From Furfurilactobacillus rossiae DSM 15814 (GTDB lineage: Bacteria > Bacillota > Bacilli > Lactobacillales > Lactobacillaceae), in NCBI RefSeq assembly GCF_000428925.1, contig NZ_KE386820.1, positions 124,001-188,000 of the forward strand: a stretch of DNA of 64,000 nucleotides. Reading direction: 5' to 3'. Below the pieces are notes generated by a model. The model saw only the letters and a program-made list of their open reading frames with translations. It did no database searches and was not told the DNA's origin. Positions 1 to 10,691 of this stretch are shown piece by piece; position 1 is the stretch's first letter; every line of letters begins with the position of its first letter. The position numbers were made by a program, and so were the translations under genes.

Positions 1-218
1 ACCCAATTGGCCACTTTTGCGGATGCACGACCCAGCCACATATTAATCACGACCATGAATACCCCGATGGTGAGTGACATGAAAAATAAACTTGAAGGTT
101 GAAGCCACAGGGCCTGACCAAAGTCGCCTGATTGACGAGCTAGGGCCGTGAAAAAAATAACGCCAAAAATGATGGCGGTGATGGCGGCCACTGCGCGGCG
201 TAATGCAATTTGAATGAT
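1..218 (-). CDS. small membrane protein, N-terminal part (cut by window edge)
   Basis: The reading frame is open from about 218 down to the window edge and encodes at least 72 residues with two strongly hydrophobic stretches (about residues 10-25 and 42-62), so a membrane protein. No family is recognised. The start is odd: a strong ribosome binding site GGGAGG (minus strand, 229-224) is followed after 5 bases by ATC and then ATT, with no ATG, GTG or TTG in frame until a GTG 14 codons in. A non-standard AUC or AUU start is therefore the simplest reading. The gene points away from the polyprenyl synthase terminator. Function unknown; existence fairly likely from the SD and hydrophobic pattern. 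Confidence 0.55.
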   Translation of the reverse strand, partial: MIQIALRRAVAAITAIIFGVIFFTALARQSGDFGQALWLQPSSLFFMSLTIGVFMVVINMWLGRASAKVANW

Positions 219-312
219 GGTAACCTCCCAATGATTCCAGTTAAATATATTCTACCCATCCTGACAAATGAATGCTATACAAAGGTCAGTCAAATGTGAG
301 CATTTATTTATT

Positions 313-358
313 AAAACACCGCCTAATAACACTAAACAGTGCTATTAGGCGGTGTTTA
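313..358 (-). terminator. intrinsic terminator after the polyprenyl synthase gene
   Basis: A 15-bp perfect inverted repeat (314-328 with 343-357, arm AAACACCGCCTAATA) is followed on the minus strand by TTTTAATAAA. It lies just beyond the stop codon of the minus-strand gene ending at 377. Confidence 0.85.
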
Positions 359-376
359 TGACATTCTTGTTATTTT

Positions 377-1363
377 TTAAGCGTGCCGAACTAACAGTTG
401 TGAGACAAGAGCACCCAATTCAGTTGCCAGTGGTTCTGGCAGTGTGGTAATTAGTGATTGCGCTTTTTCGGTGTATTGTTGCGCTAATTCTTCAGCATGC
501 GTCGGTCCGTCTAAGTCGATGACGTGTTGAGTGATTGCTTGGATAGCCTCGTCATTGAGGTGTTGCTGGTCTTGAAGATGTTGGGCAAACCAATCAGGGT
601 CGTTTTGACTTGCGAGAATGAGGGGAAGGGTGAACGCACCCTCCCGTAAATCATGGCGAACCGGTTTTGTAGCTGTTGACGGATTAGCGACATAATCTAA
701 AATGTCATCCCTGATTTGATAGGCCATCCCCAACGCGATTCCAATTTGCTGAGCGACTTTGGCCTCACTTGACGTTCCTTTGCTGATAACAACGCCAAAT
801 TGCATCGCAAAACCGAATAAACGGGCCGTTTTACCCTCGATTTCTGTTAAATAATCAGTCACTGTTGTTTGCGGATCAAAGTTTAAAGCGAGCTGGTTGA
901 GTTCACCGGCTAAAATAAACCGCATAATATCATTGGCTGACTGAATTTCAGCATGACTATCCGTGGCTTTCAAAATTTCATCGAAGTAACTGGTAAACAG
1001 AAAATCACCTGTGTAGATGGCGGTTTTATTTCCATGGCGAACTTGTAAAGTTGGCTGACCATGACGTAGCTCAGCATCATCCAGCACGTCATCGTGAATC
1101 AAAGTTGCTACGTGTAACAGTTCGATGGCTGCCGCCGCTGCTCGCTGTCGCTTTTCATCCTGAACAGGCCCCAACTGTGCGAACATGTAAAATAATCCAG
1201 GTCGCAACAGTTTGCCACCATTGGTGAGTAAGCCAGTGACTTGCTGATCAATTTCGGTATTTCCAGAGTGGACCGTTGTTGTGAGGTATTGTGTGAGGTC
1301 GTTTAGTTTTCTATTAATAGCTGGAAATTGTTGCCAAAGTGCGTGCACCATATTGGTGAACAT
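377..1363 (-). CDS. polyprenyl diphosphate synthase (heptaprenyl/hexaprenyl type, large subunit)
   Basis: Trans-isoprenyl diphosphate synthase, 328 residues. It elongates farnesyl diphosphate with isopentenyl diphosphate to make the long side chain of menaquinone. Both Asp-rich motifs are visible: DDVLDD at residues 91-96 and RDDILDY at 218-224, plus GGKLLRP at 49-55, which binds isopentenyl diphosphate. Length and motifs fit the HepT/IspB group; product chain length cannot be read off. It is divergent from the MenA-like gene at 1558, and in other lactobacilli the two genes sit together near cytochrome bd genes (family knowledge). A short hairpin (1441-1458, ATGCCC/GGGCAT) lies in the shared promoter region and could be a regulatory site. 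Confidence 0.9.
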   Translation of the reverse strand: MFTNMVHALWQQFPAINRKLNDLTQYLTTTVHSGNTEIDQQVTGLLTNGGKLLRPGLFYMFAQLGPVQDEKRQRAAAAAIELLHVATLIHDDVLDDAELRHGQPTLQVRHGNKTAIYTGDFLFTSYFDEILKATDSHAEIQSANDIMRFILAGELNQLALNFDPQTTVTDYLTEIEGKTARLFGFAMQFGVVISKGTSSEAKVAQQIGIALGMAYQIRDDILDYVANPSTATKPVRHDLREGAFTLPLILASQNDPDWFAQHLQDQQHLNDEAIQAITQHVIDLDGPTHAEELAQQYTEKAQSLITTLPEPLATELGALVSQLLVRHA

Positions 1364-1557
1364 CCTCTCTGTGTAAAACGGTCATTGAACCGCATTATGT
1401 AAATTAGTTTAGTTAGAATTGGTGAAATGAACTTGGCAACATGCCCTGACGTGGGCATAATGAAAGTATCGAACTAACTATTTTTTATGCTACAGAATCG
1501 ATGAAAGCTTGTCAACGAAAGGCTTTGCGCCATACTAAAATGTTTTGAGGGGTCAAA

Positions 1558-2478
1558 ATGAAACCAAAAGTATTTCTTGAATTTGTTGAATTTCAGTCAT
1601 TAGTTGCCAGCGTGTTGCCATTTACGTTAGGGCTACTGTACGTTTGGTACAATTACCACGCCTTTAATCTCTTACATAGTGTGCTCTTTTTTATTGTGAT
1701 CGAGCTGATGCACATGGCCGTAAATGCCAATGACAATACTCAAGATTTCGTGCACGCGAAGGACGAGAAAACGTTTAAACAGCTAACAAACGTCGTGGGC
1801 CACTATCACATTTCACTTCGGCTGGCGATCACGGTTATTGTGAGCTTGTCTGCTGGCGCCGCGATTATTGGTTTTGGTTTGCTGAAATTGACGTGGGGCT
1901 CAAGTAGTTGGATTTTCTTGAGCATGGGGATCATTGGCTTCCTTGTTGGCTATTTTTACGCTGGTGGACCGCTGCCAATTTCAAATACGCCGTTTGGCGA
2001 GCTTTTTTCTGGCGTCACCATGGGATACGTGATCATGTTGGCAGCTGTTTATGTCAATTTAGCACCCGCCCAGCAATTGTCATGGTCCCTTGCTGGTAAC
2101 GTTTTATTAGCATCAGGATTGGCTGTGTTTGCCATCGGTAATTTGATGTTGGCCAACAATCTGTGTGATTACGAAGAAGATAAGCTAAATGAGCGTCGGA
2201 CGATCGTGGTTTTGCTGGGTCAACGCATTATGTTATGGGCCTGGAATATTGGCTATGCGTTGGGATATGTTTGCATGATTGCTGCAGTGTTAGTCGGTTC
2301 GCTGCCTAAACTGACATTATTAGCGTTATTAATTGTGCCAGTCGTCATTAAAAACAATCGGCAGTTTGGCGCTGTGATGGTTAAATCAAAAAGTTTTGTA
2401 TTAGCGGTTAAGAATTGTATTCTCATCACCATTTCGTTTGCTTTAGCGATGGGGATTGGTATTATCTTTCGTCTATAA
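1558..2478 (+). CDS. menA: UbiA-family prenyltransferase, 1,4-dihydroxy-2-naphthoate polyprenyltransferase type
   Basis: Integral membrane enzyme of 306 residues that joins a polyprenyl diphosphate to the naphthoquinone ring (demethylmenaquinone synthesis). The two UbiA Asp-rich motifs are present: NDNTQD at 58-63 and DYEED at 204-208, with about eight hydrophobic segments. Start ATG at 1558 follows TGAGGGG. Divergent from the polyprenyl synthase gene, its substrate supplier. Many lactobacilli carry only the late menaquinone steps and use environmental ring precursors; no other men genes are in the window, so that is possible here but not shown. UbiA relatives with other aromatic acceptors are the main alternative. 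Confidence 0.82.
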   Translation: MKPKVFLEFVEFQSLVASVLPFTLGLLYVWYNYHAFNLLHSVLFFIVIELMHMAVNANDNTQDFVHAKDEKTFKQLTNVVGHYHISLRLAITVIVSLSAGAAIIGFGLLKLTWGSSSWIFLSMGIIGFLVGYFYAGGPLPISNTPFGELFSGVTMGYVIMLAAVYVNLAPAQQLSWSLAGNVLLASGLAVFAIGNLMLANNLCDYEEDKLNERRTIVVLLGQRIMLWAWNIGYALGYVCMIAAVLVGSLPKLTLLALLIVPVVIKNNRQFGAVMVKSKSFVLAVKNCILITISFALAMGIGIIFRL

Positions 2479-2755
2479 CTGAATGATTGAAACTTTAGCA
2501 TTGAGACAAATAACCGCGTAGGTGGTGATTTATCAGCAACATGATCTGAATGTGCTCTAGTTTTTGATTCATAATGCTTGTCACAACTGCCTTGGTAGAC
2601 GCATTAGTGATGTCAACATGACGGTACGGACAGCCTTTTGTTGAAACTAAAAGTCATTAATTTTTTCTTAGCCACGTTGCTAAAGTTAGCACGGACCATC
2701 AACTTTGTGATTTAATGAAAATCGAACGCAATTAACAGAGTAAAGGACGGTTGGT

Positions 2756-3439
2756 GTGGCAAAAAAGCGACGAAAAATTAATTGGCGTCGTCGAATGAAG
2801 CGCTTTAGGCGAGCACTAAAGGGCTTTTTTGTCTATCGCGGTCATTTGCGTTGGTTCAACACACTGCTAACGGCACTGACGATTTTGATTATCGCGCTAG
2901 CGTTTGGCGGTGTTGGCAAACGGGTGTTAGTGCCTGCTGGACAATCTTCACAGATTGACGGAACGGCAAAACAGCATCGGCAATTCATTAACCAAGTGGC
3001 ACCATACGCACAACAACTGCAACAACGGACACGTGTGCTGGCCAGTTTACAAATTGCCCAAGCAATCCTTGAATCTGATTGGGGCGAATCGACGTTAGCC
3101 AGCCAATACCATAATTATTTTGGTGTTAAAGCAGGACAGGATGAACCGGGGGTTGTCTTAAGTACATTGGAGTATGTTAACGACCACTATGAAACAGTTA
3201 ATGCCCGGTTTAGAACGTATCCCAACTGGCAAGCTTCATTTGCAGCGCACGCGCAACTGTTTGTTAATGGTGTCGATTGGAATCCAAACAAGTATAGCGA
3301 CGTTCTTGCCGCTACGGATTATCGTTCAGGTGCCGCAGCCTTGCAAAAGGACGGGTACGCAACGGATCCAGGATACACTAATAAAATAGTTGCAATTATT
3401 GAAAAATATCATTTAAATCGTTTCGATCAATCTAATTGA
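2756..3439 (+). CDS. membrane-anchored N-acetylglucosaminidase (GH73)
   Basis: 227 residues: a very basic N-terminus (1-32), one membrane segment (about 34-53), then an extracellular glucosaminidase domain that cleaves the glycan chain of peptidoglycan. The catalytic Glu is probably E106 in QAILESDWG; the motifs SQYHNYFGVKAG and the late DGYATDPGY are typical of the family. Starts at GTG 2756 behind TAAAGGACGGTTG. The same core motifs recur in the large repeat-bearing enzyme at 59971. Followed by an inverted repeat (ATGCACTTA at 3442-3450, TAAGTGCAT at 3492-3500) of unclear role. It could act in cell separation or wall turnover. Confidence 0.85.
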   Translation: MAKKRRKINWRRRMKRFRRALKGFFVYRGHLRWFNTLLTALTILIIALAFGGVGKRVLVPAGQSSQIDGTAKQHRQFINQVAPYAQQLQQRTRVLASLQIAQAILESDWGESTLASQYHNYFGVKAGQDEPGVVLSTLEYVNDHYETVNARFRTYPNWQASFAAHAQLFVNGVDWNPNKYSDVLAATDYRSGAAALQKDGYATDPGYTNKIVAIIEKYHLNRFDQSN

Positions 3440-3542
3440 TTATGCACTTATCAGGCGAACAACTTGTCATTCTGGACCGGTTCACCTACACTAAGTGCAT
3501 TAATAATCAAAAATTTGAATTAGATACAGAGGAGACTGTGCC

Positions 3543-4733
3543 GTGACGGGAAATGTTTTATACCCTGGTGATACGCTGGGCATTATTGGAAATAGTTCAA
3601 ACGGACCGTTATTAGTAAATGCAGCCCGCCGTGTGGGGCTCAATGTGGCCGCTTACACCTCAGAAACCAACAGTGAAATTGCAAGTCTAGCCGACGCAGT
3701 GTTCACCGGCGCGTTTGATAACAAACAACGTTTACAGGCGTTTGCTGAAAATTGTGATGTGGTCACCTACGAGTCTGAACATGTGCCTAGTGAGGTGATT
3801 TCGTTTATCGCTCAGTTCACAAAGGTCCCACAGGGGTTCGACACCTTGGCGATGATGCAGGATCGATCATTAGAGCGGGCCTTTTTTGAAGGACTCAATA
3901 TCAACATCCCACCATATGCCACGATTATTGAACTGGATGACATTTACGCTTCGGCGGCTTCAATCGGCTATCCAGCTGTGTTGAAGCCAATGCAAAAGGG
4001 AATTGAACAAGAACAGCAGTTAACCATTCGTTCACAGGCCGATGTGCCATTGGCAGCAGATATGCTGCAACGTGGCCCACACATTTTGGAGGCTACAATC
4101 CCCAATGCTCAGGAAATTTCCGTGCTGGTGGTCAAGGGTTATCCACAAGAAAATGAATTGGCTGATCAAATCCGGCTGTTTCCAATCATTGAAACCAATT
4201 ATCAACAGGGACGTTTGATGCGCGCAATTGCACCCGCCCGGATTTCAGATGACGTTAATGATGAGATTAAACGGATTACACAAACGGTCGCCCACAATGT
4301 CGATTATTATGGTGTGTTTCAGTTAAGCTTCATGATCACGGACACAGGCAATCTCTTTCTCCGTGATTTAACACCGGCGATGGATCGATCTGGCTTGGTG
4401 TTTGACAAGGCGGCTAACATCACGATGTTTGAAGCACATTTGCATGCGATTGCTGGCTTACCATTGGCCATTCCAAAGCAGTACATGGCAACGGTTCTGG
4501 CATCCTTTGACGATGAACAACTCAATGCCATTCGCACACAGTGGATTATCAAATCTAATTGGGAATTTGTGTTCTACCATAAAAGTGGTCGGTTGATTTC
4601 TCCTGCCGCGGGGCATGTGTTGATTCAAGCCTCAACGGTTCAAGATGCTTTGAATCAGTTGTCGGCAACGACGATTTGGGATCCTGCACGGCCAGTGGCA
4701 CCGGCACCGAGTCGATTAGACAAAAATAAATAA
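3543..4733 (+). CDS. PurK-like ATP-grasp protein with altered active site
   Basis: 396 residues with the three-part PurK layout (dinucleotide-like N-terminus GIIGNSSNG, ATP-grasp centre, C-terminal barrel). True PurK makes N5-carboxyaminoimidazole ribonucleotide in purine synthesis. Features kept: TYESEHVP near residue 75, LKPMQKG in the ATP-grasp region. Features lost: by alignment from memory, the first metal-binding Glu of PurK is Ser262 (YGVFQLSF) and the conserved NExxPR motif is RDLTPA (Asp275, no Arg). No purE or other pur gene is next to it. It is probably a paralogue with a changed role rather than the purine enzyme. GTG start at 3543 behind AGAGGAG. Confidence 0.75.
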   Translation: MTGNVLYPGDTLGIIGNSSNGPLLVNAARRVGLNVAAYTSETNSEIASLADAVFTGAFDNKQRLQAFAENCDVVTYESEHVPSEVISFIAQFTKVPQGFDTLAMMQDRSLERAFFEGLNINIPPYATIIELDDIYASAASIGYPAVLKPMQKGIEQEQQLTIRSQADVPLAADMLQRGPHILEATIPNAQEISVLVVKGYPQENELADQIRLFPIIETNYQQGRLMRAIAPARISDDVNDEIKRITQTVAHNVDYYGVFQLSFMITDTGNLFLRDLTPAMDRSGLVFDKAANITMFEAHLHAIAGLPLAIPKQYMATVLASFDDEQLNAIRTQWIIKSNWEFVFYHKSGRLISPAAGHVLIQASTVQDALNQLSATTIWDPARPVAPAPSRLDKNK

Positions 4734-4883
4734 ATATTTTTGATAGAGTGACTGTTTGTGAGTAGGAAAATCTTGCAAGTGGTCGTTTTTATTTTCAAAA
4801 CATATGTTCGATACGATGGTGTGACGCTGTCGATTTTGGTATACTTGAACTACTGAATTTTTACGAGAGGAAGGCACATTTTC

Positions 4884-7187
4884 GTGAGCGCAACCACATT
4901 ATTAGCAGGACTAAACGACAAGCAGCAGGAAGCTGTTCAGACAACAGAGGGGCCATTATTGATCATGGCTGGTGCCGGATCAGGGAAAACCCGAGTGCTG
5001 ACACATCGTGTTGCTTATTTGATCGAAGAAAAAGACGTTAAGCCGTGGCATGTGCTGGCGATTACGTTTACCAATAAAGCTGCTCGCGAAATGCGTGAAC
5101 GAGTGGCTAAGCTTTTAGGCGAAAGTGGAGAAGATGTTTGGGTTTCCACATTCCACGCCCTGTGTGTCCGGGTATTGCGTCGAGACATTGACCGGATTGG
5201 GTTTAACCGGGCATTTACCATCACTGACACTAGTGAGCAGCGGACGTTGGTTAAACGAATTTTGCGAGAACAGAATATCGATCCTAAGAAGTATGATCCG
5301 CGTTCACTGTTGGCCGCAATTTCAAATGCCAAAAATGATTTGCAGACGCCAGCTGATTATGTAAAGACTGCAAATACGCCGTTTGAACAAATTACAGCAA
5401 CGGTTTACGAAGATTATCAACGTGAACTCAAGGCCAATCAGGCCCTCGATTTTGACGATTTGATTATGCTTACGATCGAGTTATTTGATAAGGCGCCTGA
5501 TGTGCTGGAAGGCTATCAACGCCGATTTGAATACATTCATGTGGATGAGTATCAGGACACCAATAATGCCCAGTATAAGTTGGTCAGCATGTTAGCGGCT
5601 AAATCTCACAATCTCTGTGTTGTCGGGGATGCTGATCAGAGTATTTATGGCTGGCGTGGTGCCAACATGAATAACATTCTGGATTTTGAAAAGGATTATC
5701 CAGAGGCGCAAACCGTTATGTTGGAACAAAATTACCGCTCAACACAAACCATTTTAAACGCCGCCAATGAAGTGATTGAAAATAATGTTATTCGTCGGAA
5801 AAAGAATTTGTGGACGGATAATGGTAGTGGGGAAAAGATTTCTTATTACCGCGCACAAAGCGAACGTGATGAAGCGCATTTTGTGGTGGCTCAAATCGAG
5901 ACACAAATGCGAGAAAATCACCGGGACTACGGTGACTTTGCTATTCTGTATCGGACTAATGCCCAATCGCGGACTATTGAAGACGCGTTGGTTAAAAGCA
6001 ATATCCCTTATAATATGGTCGGTGGACATAAATTCTACGACCGGAAGGAAATTCGCGATGTATTGGCTTATTTGACACTGATTGTCAATCCACAAGATGA
6101 CATGAGTTTTGAACGCATTATCAATGAACCAAAACGTGGTCTCGGCAGCGGCTCAGTTGAAAAATTGCGTGAATTTGCAAACTTCAACAGTTGGAGCTTA
6201 TTGGAAGCCGCACAGAACGTTACGATGGCGAACAATGTTCCGAGTCGTGCACGGAACAGTTTTGATGAATTTGGCCAGATGATGGCTGAACTGACCAAAA
6301 TGCGTGAATTTGTCTCAGTTACGGACTTGACGGAACAATTGCTAGATAAAACTGGTTATTTACCAGCACTTAAAGCGACCCATTCACTAGAGGATGAGGC
6401 CCGTGTTGAAAACTTGCAGGAATTTCTGTCAGTTACAAAACAGTTTGATGATTCCTATGAACCAACAACCGCTGCGCCAACTGACGTTGAAGCGGCTGAT
6501 CAACCTGTACCCGAAGGTAGTGGTGACAAGTTTGTTGATTTTCTGGCTGACTTGGCCCTTGTTTCGGACTTGGACGACGTCGATGAAGAAAATGATCAAA
6601 ACGTCACGTTAATGACGCTACATGCCGCTAAAGGGCTTGAATTTCCGGTTGTCTTTTTGATGGGACTCGAAGAAGGTATCTTCCCACTTTCTCGTTCTGT
6701 CATGGATGAGGATGAATTGGAAGAAGAACGGCGGTTAGCTTATGTTGGGATTACGCGTGCTAAACAAAAACTGTACATGACGAATGCATTTTCACGCCTA
6801 TTGTATGGTCGCGTGCAAAATAACCCAGCGTCACGCTTTGTAGAAGAAATTAATCCGGATTTGATTCAGAGTGAAAACCACAGTGCCGGCAGTTTAACAG
6901 CCGGAGGACCGAAAACACCGTTTGATAGACGCACAGAATCCGCTTTGTCCACCACTTATAAACGTAAACCAATTGGCACCAAGTCGACAAAGGTTGAGCG
7001 GTCACAGGGAACGGGAGCTGACCAAGTTAGTTGGGCTGCCGGCGATAAGGTGACCCATAAGAAGTGGGGAGAAGGCACCGTTGTGAAGGTTAACGGCCAA
7101 GGTGAGGATGCTGAATTAGACATTGCTTTCCCAGAGCAAGGCATTAAACGGTTACTGGCAGCTTTTGCACCAATTACAAAGGCTTAA
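4884..7187 (+). CDS. pcrA: ATP-dependent DNA helicase PcrA (UvrD/Rep family)
   Basis: 767 residues, superfamily 1A 3'-5' helicase used in repair, in plasmid replication and in clearing RecA from DNA. Walker A GAGSGKT is at residues 30-36; then TFTNKAAREM, the DEYQDT box, DADQSIYGWRGA, QNYRST, TLHAAKGLEFPVVF and YVGITRAK follow in the normal order. The C-terminal Tudor-like KVTHKKWGEGTV segment, which binds RNA polymerase in PcrA, is present near residue 720. GTG start at 4884 behind GAGAGGAAGG. It heads a cluster with ligA and camS, an order common in Gram-positive bacteria. Confidence 0.97.
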   Translation: MSATTLLAGLNDKQQEAVQTTEGPLLIMAGAGSGKTRVLTHRVAYLIEEKDVKPWHVLAITFTNKAAREMRERVAKLLGESGEDVWVSTFHALCVRVLRRDIDRIGFNRAFTITDTSEQRTLVKRILREQNIDPKKYDPRSLLAAISNAKNDLQTPADYVKTANTPFEQITATVYEDYQRELKANQALDFDDLIMLTIELFDKAPDVLEGYQRRFEYIHVDEYQDTNNAQYKLVSMLAAKSHNLCVVGDADQSIYGWRGANMNNILDFEKDYPEAQTVMLEQNYRSTQTILNAANEVIENNVIRRKKNLWTDNGSGEKISYYRAQSERDEAHFVVAQIETQMRENHRDYGDFAILYRTNAQSRTIEDALVKSNIPYNMVGGHKFYDRKEIRDVLAYLTLIVNPQDDMSFERIINEPKRGLGSGSVEKLREFANFNSWSLLEAAQNVTMANNVPSRARNSFDEFGQMMAELTKMREFVSVTDLTEQLLDKTGYLPALKATHSLEDEARVENLQEFLSVTKQFDDSYEPTTAAPTDVEAADQPVPEGSGDKFVDFLADLALVSDLDDVDEENDQNVTLMTLHAAKGLEFPVVFLMGLEEGIFPLSRSVMDEDELEEERRLAYVGITRAKQKLYMTNAFSRLLYGRVQNNPASRFVEEINPDLIQSENHSAGSLTAGGPKTPFDRRTESALSTTYKRKPIGTKSTKVERSQGTGADQVSWAAGDKVTHKKWGEGTVVKVNGQGEDAELDIAFPEQGIKRLLAAFAPITKA

Positions 7188-7276
7188 TTCTCTGTTTAAT
7201 TGGTAGTTAATCAAAGGTTTTGGTGAGTTTGGCATCTGTGTCTAGATGCACATGCAAATCGAGTGAGGAGTGTTAG

Positions 7277-9316
<2,040 letters not shown>

Positions 9317-9374
9317 CAGTACAGACTAGCTTGACCTGTTTGTACTAATTCCAGCAGGGAGGATTTGGATTAAG

Positions 9375-10517
9375 GTGAAAAAGTTTCGTATTGTGGCCGC
9401 ATTGTTATCTACCATGATGTTATTGGCAGCCTGTGGTAACCTCGACAGCACATCAAGTAGTTCGACAACACCGACTACCAGTAAAAAGAAGGTTCAAACA
9501 ACTGGTCAAACCAACAGCAATAATTATCAAGGTGTCATCAAGAACGGGCATTATTTAACGAGTGCCGCCCGTGGTGTCACCAATGATCAAGACAATAACA
9601 CCATGAACCTGAAGAGTTTTGAAAGTGGCTTATTAAATGTCTCTAAAAAGGAATTTAAGCCGAGCAAGTATATCTTTCAGGAAGGTCAGTATTTGTCTAC
9701 GTCAACTGTTCAAAAGTGGGTTGAGCGTAAGTCAAACGATAATCCTACGGGATTAAACCCTGTTGATAATGGTCAAAAGGATGCCAACAAACGGAATCCG
9801 CTGTATTTACAAACTATTGAAGAACAAGACTACATGACGCAGGATGGCGACAATTTATCCTTGTCTGGAATGACTATCGGAATCGGTTTAAATTCGGTTG
9901 ACTACTACACCAAGGAAAAATATGGTGCTCAGTATTCGACAAATATTTCCGATGAGCAAATGACAACCCAAGGCCGTGCAATTGCAGCAGAAGTATTAAA
10001 ACGTGTGCGTGCGACTAAGGGCGTTGGCAAAGATGTGCCAATTGTGATTGCTTTGTATAAGCAGGCTTCTGATGACAGTTTGGTTGGCGGTACGTTCTTC
10101 TCGTATAGTGTCAATGACGGAAACAACATCAGTTCTTGGCAGAACATCAACCAACGTAACGTAGTCTTTCCGTCTGCAGGTGGTTCCAGTACGTCAGGCA
10201 CCAGTAATGATGAGAGCAACTTCGAAAACTTTAAGACTCAGATTCAAAACTTCTTCCCGAATCTCAGTGGTGTGACCGCTCAGGCACAATACCAGGATGA
10301 TAATTTAGCTGGTATGAATGTCACGATTACAACGCAATTTTATAGTCAAACAGAGATTATTAGCTTTACCCAGTACCTGGCCCAAGTAGCGCCGAAATAC
10401 TTACCGTCAGGGGTGCCAATTGATATCACGGTTCAGTCAACGGATGGCGTTCAGTCGTTCCTGAGTCGTGATTCGGGCCAAACTAAATTTTCAACACATG
10501 TTTTTGGATCCTATTAA
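9375..10517 (+). CDS. camS: CamS family lipoprotein (sex pheromone precursor family)
   Basis: 380 residues with a lipoprotein signal peptide (lipobox LLAAC, Cys at 20) and a Ser/Thr-rich linker before the CamS domain. In enterococci and staphylococci the signal peptide of this family is processed into pheromone peptides such as cAM373 (family knowledge); whether that happens here is unknown. Starts at GTG 9375 behind GGGAGGA. Placed directly after ligA, the usual position in Firmicutes, and followed by a strong terminator. Its cellular function is not established. Confidence 0.9.
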   Translation: MKKFRIVAALLSTMMLLAACGNLDSTSSSSTTPTTSKKKVQTTGQTNSNNYQGVIKNGHYLTSAARGVTNDQDNNTMNLKSFESGLLNVSKKEFKPSKYIFQEGQYLSTSTVQKWVERKSNDNPTGLNPVDNGQKDANKRNPLYLQTIEEQDYMTQDGDNLSLSGMTIGIGLNSVDYYTKEKYGAQYSTNISDEQMTTQGRAIAAEVLKRVRATKGVGKDVPIVIALYKQASDDSLVGGTFFSYSVNDGNNISSWQNINQRNVVFPSAGGSSTSGTSNDESNFENFKTQIQNFFPNLSGVTAQAQYQDDNLAGMNVTITTQFYSQTEIISFTQYLAQVAPKYLPSGVPIDITVQSTDGVQSFLSRDSGQTKFSTHVFGSY

Positions 10518-10536
10518 CAAAAATGAATAATTGACT

Positions 10537-10580
10537 AACCGCCACAACACAGGACAAAGCCTGTGTTATGGCGGTTTTTG
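10537..10580 (+). terminator. intrinsic terminator after camS
   Basis: Stem of 17 bp (10537-10553 with 10560-10576, one mismatch) followed by TTTTTG; ends the pcrA-ligA-camS unit. Confidence 0.88.
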
Positions 10581-10691
10581 TATTGAAGCGACAGAAAGAT
10601 CATTAAGTTTGCGTTAGGCTATTTTATTTTCGATCAAAATGGCTAAAATGAGTTGGTGGTTCCAGATTATAAAAGTCGAGGTAGTTGTACG

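Noticed and set aside
1441-1458. Hairpin ATGCCC/GGGCAT between the polyprenyl synthase and menA genes as a terminator
   Set aside because: Stem is only 6 bp, no T-run, and the position is a divergent promoter region; at most an operator.
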